Shown here piece after piece: positions 57,396 through 64,000 of a DNA stretch of 64,000 bases. The DNA comes from Phocoena phocoena (taxonomy: Eukaryota > Chordata > Mammalia > Artiodactyla > Phocoenidae), in the NCBI RefSeq assembly GCF_963924675.1, contig NC_089222.1, positions 133,946,281-134,010,280 on the forward strand, given 5' to 3'. Position 1 is the stretch's first letter. Each line of letters starts with the position of its first letter. Made by a program: the position numbers and the translations under genes. Under the pieces are notes generated by a model that did not search any database, was not told the DNA's origin, and saw nothing but the letters and a program-made list of their open reading frames with translations.

Positions 57396-58220
57396 CCATC
57401 TAGGCCTAAGTCCATGGTACAAAGGTTGGGTTTGTGTGACATGTGGTTCATGCAGACAGAAACAGCCTGCAGTTTCCACTTCCCAGGGCAGGGGTCTATC
57501 CTTTATAATATCTTAACCCCAGGGCAGTAAGATTAAAATGACTGAGCCCACCCTATGACATGAACTAATACAAGTTTACTGTGTGGCAAATACTAATCCC
57601 ATAAACTGAGAGTAACACACCGCGTGGTTCTGGGGTTCAGTTCCAAGCCCTTCATACTCTGGTCCTGGAAAACACCTCAGTCAGAAGTAGCTGAGGGACA
57701 GCCTGCTTCTAGACGGATCCCCTGCTTCTCTCATCCCCTGGTTGCTGACTCCCCGGCCCTGGCAGGGGTCCCATGAATGTGTGTGTGCCTTGACTGCCAG
57801 GAGCCAAGGCTGGTAGCCCAGGTGAGGGGAAGAGAAAGGCAGGAAGTAGGCATCTCATATTGGAGTGTAGAGTCAGGGCTGAAGCCTTAGGGATGTTGTA
57901 GAGAAGGCCCAGGGCTCGAGAGAGCCAGCAGGAGGGGTCCTGGTGAGGTCCTGGGACGAGGCTGCTGGCTGGGTATCGTCTGTTTTCCCAGCACAGCCTG
58001 CTGGTGGGAGGGTGGCTGGGACTGAAGGGCCAGGCAGTGGGGGCACTAGGCATCACCCAATACACTTACCTGGAGCCAGTTCAGGACCCAACACTTCCTT
58101 CTGTCATGGTCGCCGCTCCAATAGCAGAGATGTTTAGTCGTCCTGTCTGTAACAAATCCACATTCAGACTCCAAGGCACAGGCTCATCACCGGTTGTGTT
58201 TCTACAGCACCATGCACCTT
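57396..58220. other. Unique DNA, no recognised feature
   Basis: Moderately GC-rich. Open frames at 57709-58065 (-) and 57943-58137 (+) lack support. Confidence 0.4.
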
Positions 58221-58235
58221 GGTGGTCCCATTTTT

Positions 58236-58442
58236 TTTTTTTTTTTTTTTGCGGTACGCGGGCCTCTCACGGTTGTGGCCTCTCCCGTTGCGGAGCACAG
58301 GCTCTGAACGTGCAGGCTCAGCGGCCATGGCTCACGGGCCCAGCCGCTCTGCAGCACGTGGGATCTTCCCGGACCAGGGCACGAACCCATGTCCCCTGTA
58401 TCGGCAGGTGGACTCTCAACCACTGCACCACCAGGGAAGCCC
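58236..58442 (-). mobile_element. CHR SINE, short form, antisense
   Basis: Full-length copy. TSD GGTGGTCCCATTTTT at 58221-58235 against GGTGATCCCATTTTT at 58443-58457. Confidence 0.97.
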
Positions 58443-58534
58443 GGTGATCCCATTTTTGACTGCATAGATCTATGCCCTCAGGTGTGACCTCTCCCAGGAG
58501 CACTTGGGTGTGGCCTCACCTCTGTCCAAAACAT

Positions 58535-58607
58535 AACACTGCTGTACAGCACAAAGTAACACAACATGGTAAATCAACTATACGTCAATAAAAAATAAAA
58601 TCAAACA
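58535..58607 (+). mobile_element. Very short LINE-1 3' end
   Basis: CACTGCTGTACAGCACAAAG, then AATCAACTATACGTCAATAA and an A-rich tail: about 70 bases of L1 terminus. Confidence 0.8.
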
Positions 58608-58609
58608 TT

Positions 58610-59800
58610 ACAAACGCTGACTCAGTCACCTAACACTGCATTTTCATTTTGTGAGTGGAAAAAAAGTTGCAAAATGTTTCAGGAGAGCTAGGACAGGAAA
58701 GTCCTAATTTAAGGATGTACATTAAGGTGACAACCTTTTCCAAAAAATGACCTGCTACAGTTTTCTGTTAACACCCCGGTTGAGTTTCTCTTCACCGTGT
58801 TAGACTTTGGGGAAGTTTGGGATCAGGGTAGCTTTCAGAATGAAGACAGTTTCTAAGCCAAGCACCCTCTTCACAATATCTGTCCTCACGGGTTCAAAAA
58901 AGACGTTGTCCTGTGGTGGTTCCTTATGTCAGATTGAAATCTACCCCCACAGCTGTAGCCCTCTGAGGTTTCGCTACCTAATTCTTCCCCAATACAGTGT
59001 GGTTGACATGAGCTGCCCATCTACAGGTGTGGCGTGATTTGAATCTCCACATCTATCAGTAAGTTCCAGCCATAGCCAAACAGATAATAAAGCCTAGGGA
59101 CCCAAGAAGAAGGGTTTTTAAATGGATTCAACATTTCTGGTTCGCTTGCAGCATCTGGGGAAAGGTCTCAGGATCCCTCAGGCTGAAACTGCATATTTTA
59201 GGCAACTTCACACAAATGAAATAAATCAAAATTAGAAATATTTAGATCGCTTCTGGAAAAACCTTCCGCCTGCTCTCTGATTAAAGCAGCCAGCAGAGGA
59301 GAGTTTCCTTGTCACCTCCTCCCTTTTCATCCTGAGGGTGGCAAATGCATTTCAGACTCCCTGGAGCTTGAGTCAAGGGAAGGAAAGCAATCTAGAGCGA
59401 AGTGGTAGGGGGCGAACTCCAGCCGCAGAGCTGTTTTCTCCACCAGCACCTCATGCTTGGCCCAAACCCGGCCTCGGTTGTTTTTAGTCCCTGTCGTGCT
59501 TCTAATTCCAAAGAGACGGCTACTTTGTTTGGCTTTCGTTGCATTACTCATGTGGTGCGACATGTCTGTGTGGCCACGTGTCCAAGAAAGTGAAATCAAA
59601 GAGATTAAAAACAGATCTGTCTAGAGAACAGGTGTCGAGCATTATCTAATAGCAAACTAAATATAAAAGGAGAGACCAATTAGAGTTCTGGCATCTCTCC
59701 TGCTGTCGGCCTCACAGCTCTTTAACTCTTGAAAATACTGCTCAGGCTAAAGCAGAACTCATGGGAAAGGGGAGGCAGTGATGCCATATTCCTGTACTAA
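58610..59800. other. 1.2 kb repeat-free DNA
   Basis: 59560-59760 contains GTGAAATCAAAGAGATTAAA and ACCAATTAGAGTTC, of possible regulatory character. No exon supported. Confidence 0.4.
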
Positions 59801-59805
59801 AGGGT

Positions 59806-59836
59806 GTGCGTGTGTGTGTGTGTGTGTGTGTCTGTG
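59806..59836. repeat. (GT)n microsatellite
   Basis: About 14 GT units with one C interruption at each side. Confidence 0.95.
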
Positions 59837-59949
59837 TAAGGAAAGGAAGTGGGTCAGGGATGGGGTGGTATTCACCTGACAATGCCAAACCACAAGAAAC
59901 AGTGAGAAGAAGTTGCTTGTCCTGGTGAGAAAAATCCAGTCTTCTAGAA

Positions 59950-60107
59950 CCTTGCTCCTCAAACGGTGGCCCTCAGGCCAGCAGCATCAGTCTTGCGGAG
60001 CTTGTTAGAAATGCAGTCTTGTGCTGCATCCCAGAGGTACTGAATCAGAACCTGTGTTTCCAACAAATGACCGCCATTAAACATTAGAGTTTCAGAAGCA
60101 CCATTCC
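59950..60107 (+). mobile_element. MER5A-like hAT element
   Basis: CTCCTCAAACGGTGGCCCTC, GGCCAGCAGCATCAGTCTTG, CTTGTTAGAAATGCAGTCTT and TACTGAATCAGAACCTGTGT in MER5A order. Confidence 0.82.
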
Positions 60108-60227
60108 AGGAATTGAGGTGGGATGGATTGGCACTTGCGGTGGGATGGGGGACGGGGGAGGGTAAGGCTTAAGAAGGTATTGCTTGAAGGGGCAGGTTCG
60201 GATGGGATACTTGGAGGTTGCCTAATA

Positions 60228-60447
60228 CAGGGGTCGGCACAATTTTTCTGTAAAGGTCCAGATAGTAAATAGTTTAAGTTTTGCAGGCCACGTAGTCTCT
60301 GCCACAACTAGTCACCTCTATCCCTGTAGCGCTGCAGCCACAGCCATTATGTAAACAAATGAGTATGGCTGTATCCAGTGAAACTTTATTTACAAAAATA
60401 GGCACTGGACCCGATTTGGCTTACAGGCAGTAGTTTGCTGACCCCTG
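60228..60447 (+). mobile_element. MER3-like hAT nonautonomous DNA transposon
   Basis: Opens CAGGGGTCGGCACAATTTTT and closes TAGTTTGCTGACCCCTG, so the ends are inverted. The interior has AGGTCCAGATAGTAAATAGT and AAACTTTATTTACAAAAATA. Near full-length; better preserved than the 16012 copy. Confidence 0.88.
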
Positions 60448-60449
60448 GT

Positions 60450-61760
60450 CTAAGGGAACAAGTTTGTCTTCATACAGTGTGGAATATTCTAGACCGGGTG
60501 TGGGTTTGATTGCACCTGATGCCAAGACTCTGGGTCTCACTAATTTCTGAATCCCTGTCTATCAATGAGGCAGAATAATTTAATTCAGAGCTTTTTTTTT
60601 TTGAAAATGAAGAACATGAGATCTAGCCGTGTTCCTCAAATATGCTCCTTATTCTGAAAAATACTACAAACTCAGGTTATTTCACAGGCTACTTGGAACA
60701 CACATTATTTTCTGAGATGAGCTTCAGTAAGTAGGAGAACCAGAGAAGGAAGAAGTTGGCTACCTAGGGTAAACCATGCCTAGCTCTCCAGAAATCGTGA
60801 GCATTTTTGTTCAGCTATAAACTATAGAGCTGGGGTTGATGTCCTCTCCTTACTTTTGCATTTTATGCCCAGTCCTCTCGGCTGCCCACAACAACCCCCA
60901 TCAGGTTGTCTGCCAACCTGGGCCTCACACTGATGCCTCTTTCTCGGGCTGCCACCTGGGGCATCTGGATCACAGAAAGTTGTGGAGGAGGAAAAGAATC
61001 ACCAAAAAGATTGCCAGCCAGAGGCCCTGCAGTGCTGGGTTAGCAGGAATCATTGCCTGAGATTTCTCTGCAAAAACTAGCTGGGTACATGCAAAGGGCA
61101 TACAAAAACTTCTGGGGCCCTGTTAACTTTCGTGACCTCAAAGCAACCCTGGGTAAAATTCCATCATCTTGGTTTGGGTTCCCCCAGGAGCAGACCCTGA
61201 GACTGAGATTCTAGTGCAAGTAGTTGCTTTGGGTGGTGATCCCAGAAAACTCTGGTGGGAGAGTGGGGACATGAGACAGAAAAAGGGAGAAAGCTGCTAA
61301 GGTATATGCTAGAAAGCCAGTGACTACTGTGGGCAAGTGGAGCTCTCTCTTGCCCCCAGGACCCCAGGGGAACCCTGGCAGCCAATGTAGAACCTGCCTC
61401 AGAATTATCCACCAGAGAGGCAAGGGAACCGGGGTTTTGATACACTGACCCCATCCGGCATTGGGTGAAGGATGCTCTTGGATGTGAAGAGGAGGAGAAT
61501 ATTAATTCCCTGGAACATCCTTCCAGCCTGCCCCACAGGTAAACAGAGCAGTCCCCAGTGGCTGTAGGAAGCCCTCAGGCAGGGTCACAGGTGCTGGCCA
61601 GATGGAGGAAATCAGGCTGGTGTGCAGAGAAAAGCTGAGCACAGAGAGGTGACATGTGAGGCACCAGCAGCATCTGCCGTGTCATCATAGACCATAGTCT
61701 CCTCCAAACATAAAACTGAGCACAGACTCACAATAAAAGACACAGAGGGAATCTGTGTCA
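60450..61760. other. 1.3 kb unique DNA
   Basis: No repeat or gene recognised. Confidence 0.4.
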
Positions 61761-61764
61761 GCGT

Positions 61765-62200
61765 GGGCTGCATTCAGTTGCTAGTAACTGCAAATGTGAC
61801 TCAATAGTGGCTTAAAGATATTATAGGCTTTGTTTTCTCATAAAACAAGAAATTCAGAGGTAAGCCAACCAGATCTAACATGGTGGCTCCGACAGTGCCA
61901 TCAGGGATGCAGCCTCCTTCTGTCCTGCCATCAGCCATCTTTACCATGTGGCTTCGATCCTCACGTTGGTCAGCTAACGGCTGTAAGATGTCTGCTCCAG
62001 CCTCAGCACCCTGCCCATGGTCTAGTCAAGAATCAGGGGAAGAACAAAGGCCAAAAGCTTCATGCCAGCTGAGTGAGCTCCATTTAAAACAGCTTTCCCA
62101 GAAGTCCCATCCATCTTGCATCTCATTGGTCAGAATTCTCTTATCTGTAAAGAAGACTGGGAGATGGAGATTTAGTTTTAAATATGGGCATATTACTGCC
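61765..62200. mobile_element. Unassigned ancient interspersed repeat
   Basis: GGCTGCATTCAGTTGCTAGT, ATGGTGGCTCCGACAGTGCC, GATGCAGCCTCCTTCTGTCC and ATTGGTCAGAATTCTC form an order I remember as a recurrent mammalian repeat; the class is not assigned. A piece of the same type is at about 24095-24225. Confidence 0.45.
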
Positions 62201-62204
62201 CTAA

Positions 62205-63620
62205 ACCAAATTGGGGTTCTATTGGTAAAGGCGTAGAGGACAGTTGTTGGGTAGGAAATTAACGGTTTCTGCCACAAAAGGTTGCCTACAATACGTAGAC
62301 TTTGATGTTGACATATTAACAACCTGAGAGAAAAACATGTATTTGTAGCTAACCAAAACACTTTACTACATACAGAAGTATTCGACTGAGGATAAAGAGA
62401 AGAAAACTAATCTAAGCAGGACGAAGCTTCTTCAGAGCAGACAGCTAACTGGGCAGGCTCTGTCATTGCAGATGCCATATGATTTGTTGTTCACTCAAAT
62501 GAATGGCTTATCTTACAAGTTTGGCCCGGTATTTGACTAACGTTGGCCAGTTTCTGAGAAATGGGGTGTGATGAACCCAAGTTGATGAATCAGAAGCAAG
62601 AATGACATTTCTCTAATCGTGTGGATTTTTTTTTAAGTCAACAGTTGTGGCTCTTACTTACACAGATTAACCTTGCCTGTTTTTCTCCTCTTCCTCTCCA
62701 AACTCTATAAAAATGACAGTAGAGGAAAATTTTTAATGGTAAGCCCATGAGGATGAAAAGAATGACGCAGGAGCCCAGATAGATTACAAAGTAGATGAAG
62801 GGGTGGTAAATGACTAGTAGAACTAAAGAAACCTCAGAGAAGTGAGCCAGTCCCCACCCCAGGGAACCATGGGAAAGCCGAGGAAGCAGAGACAATAGGG
62901 ACACAGGAAGTGAGAGGAGGTCTCAAGGCTGAAAAAAGAGGACAGTTTCAACTGTACACAAGACAAGTGAATCTCCATTTTTCCCATCCTCATCTAGACC
63001 TGAGATAGGAAACTTGTTCTCTAGAGAAATTGAACTAAAGAGGCTCTCAACTCAAGGAATAAAGCAAGCAAGAGGGAAATTGGGTTGAAAATATGGGAAC
63101 CAAGCAAAAGTCTATTTACAAAAGGGTGGAATCCTTGTACACTTACTCCACTCTTTCTCAGAACCCTGGAAGGCAGTTAAACTTTCCTCTTGAGATTCTG
63201 AAGAAAGAGCCCCAGGATAAAGACCTCCAGATGTGGCTCTTTTCAGATTCCCAATTGAAAAGGCTGCCTCATTTTCCCCTGACTGTACAGTGAAACCTAC
63301 CCATCAAGAAGCCCCTCCCCACACAGAGGATTTCCACGCAGCTCTTCCTTACCTCACTCAAACATGAACAGAAATCTGAATTTTGCCTGGTGTTTGAGGA
63401 AAGCCCTCAACATTAAAGACGAATACCAAAACAAACTAGGAATAAAGAAACCCTGAGTTCTAGAGGTACTGTTAGAAACAGAAAAATATACGTTTTTTAC
63501 AAACACAAAACAACTTCTACAGGAAAATTCATTCCTCAGAAAGATGAGAAGATTTTGAATTCTCGAAACAAGCACAAGGCGCTTTGTAAAACAGAGGACA
63601 GAAAATAGCTCTTGGGAAAA
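62205..63620. other. 1.4 kb repeat-free DNA holding an exon candidate
   Basis: No mobile element recognised. The minus strand at 62662-62928 has strong splice signals at both ends. Confidence 0.4.
62662..62928 (-). other. Possible 267-nt exon on the minus strand
   Basis: Minus strand: a pyrimidine tract CTGTCCTCTTTTTTCAG, then 267 bases, then the consensus-like donor GTAAGTAAG. The only long frame runs from about 62904 and is hydrophobic (VSLVLLVIYHPFIYFVIYLG and on to ILMGLPLK), suggesting one or two membrane segments. A TGA lies in that frame two codons into the exon, and the first in-frame ATG is late. An untranslated or lncRNA exon is as likely. No known family recognised. Confidence 0.25.
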
Positions 63621-63624
63621 TTTT

Positions 63625-64000
63625 TTAATTGTGGAAACACACATAACACAAAATTTGCCATCTTAACCATTTCTAAGTGCACAGTTCAGTGGCATTAAGT
63701 CACACTGTTGGACAACCATCACTCCCATCCCTCTATCTCCAGAACACTTTCCGTTTCGCCAAATTGAAGTATTTGTAGTATTGTTTAGTGTTCCCATTAA
63801 ACAATGACTCTCTGTTCTCCTCTCTCCCCAGTCCCTGACAACCACCATTCTACTTTCTATCTCTATGAATTTGACTACTCTAGATTCCTCCTATAAGTGG
63901 AATCATACAGTATTTGTCTTTTTGTGACTAGCTAATTTCATTTAGCGTAATGTTCGCAAGCCTCATCCATGTTGTAGAATGTTTAAGAATTTTCTTCCTT
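63625..64000 (-). mobile_element. Old L1 3' UTR, antisense, running off the window
   Basis: TTAACCATTTCTAAGTGCAC, TTCAGTGGCATTAAGTCACA, CCCTGACAACCACCATTCTA and TGGAATCATACAGTATTTGT are the antisense L1M 3' UTR. The element continues past 64000. Confidence 0.9.

Overview
This is a stretch of mammalian nuclear DNA, and almost certainly cetacean. The strongest sign is about sixteen copies of the tRNA-derived CHR SINE (Cetacea-Hippopotamus-Ruminant clade), twelve of them a near-consensus short form of about 210 bp with clear target-site duplications (TSDs). Several LINE-1 3' ends of the cetartiodactyl type are also present. I see no ruminant BovB or Bov-tA, no pig PRE-1, no primate Alu and no rodent B1. 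Family names for old repeats (MIR, L2, MER3, MER5A, MER20, MLT1/MST, MLT2) come from remembered consensus sequences, not from a search.

No protein-coding gene can be recognised with confidence. The window reads as intergenic or deep-intronic DNA. Every long open frame I examined is either a passage through a SINE, a decayed L1 ORF2, or a chance frame in unique DNA. Three short intervals carry paired splice signals and are offered only as exon candidates: 99-146 (+), 46281-46328 (-) and 62662-62928 (-).

Layout. 1-3.2 kb: possible micro-exon, an L1 tail, a SINE, then mostly unique DNA. 3.2-9.8 kb: an old L1 ORF1 region broken by a younger L1 and an ERVL-type LTR, an internally deleted SINE, then an L1 ORF2/3' segment with a nested SINE. 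10-24 kb: mostly unique DNA with MIR, L2, MLT1, MER3, MER5A and two antisense L1 tails. 24.4-27.2 kb: nested L1 insertions, one with a twin-priming inversion, then an L2. 28.2-39.6 kb: a dense L1 graveyard with an L1-in-L1 insertion. 39.6-64 kb: mostly unique DNA with scattered LTRs, SINEs, L2, a mariner-type hairpin, and a tandem pair of SINEs at one target.

The most interesting non-repeat signals are three consecutive dyad-symmetric motifs at 47166-47281, a perfect RFX X-box at 46133-46145 in a CpG-richer patch, and a mariner-derived hairpin at 45789-45864 that resembles the source of the ruminant miR-2284/2285 family. I found no CRISPR array, no operon, and no sign of an undescribed enzymatic or defence system.
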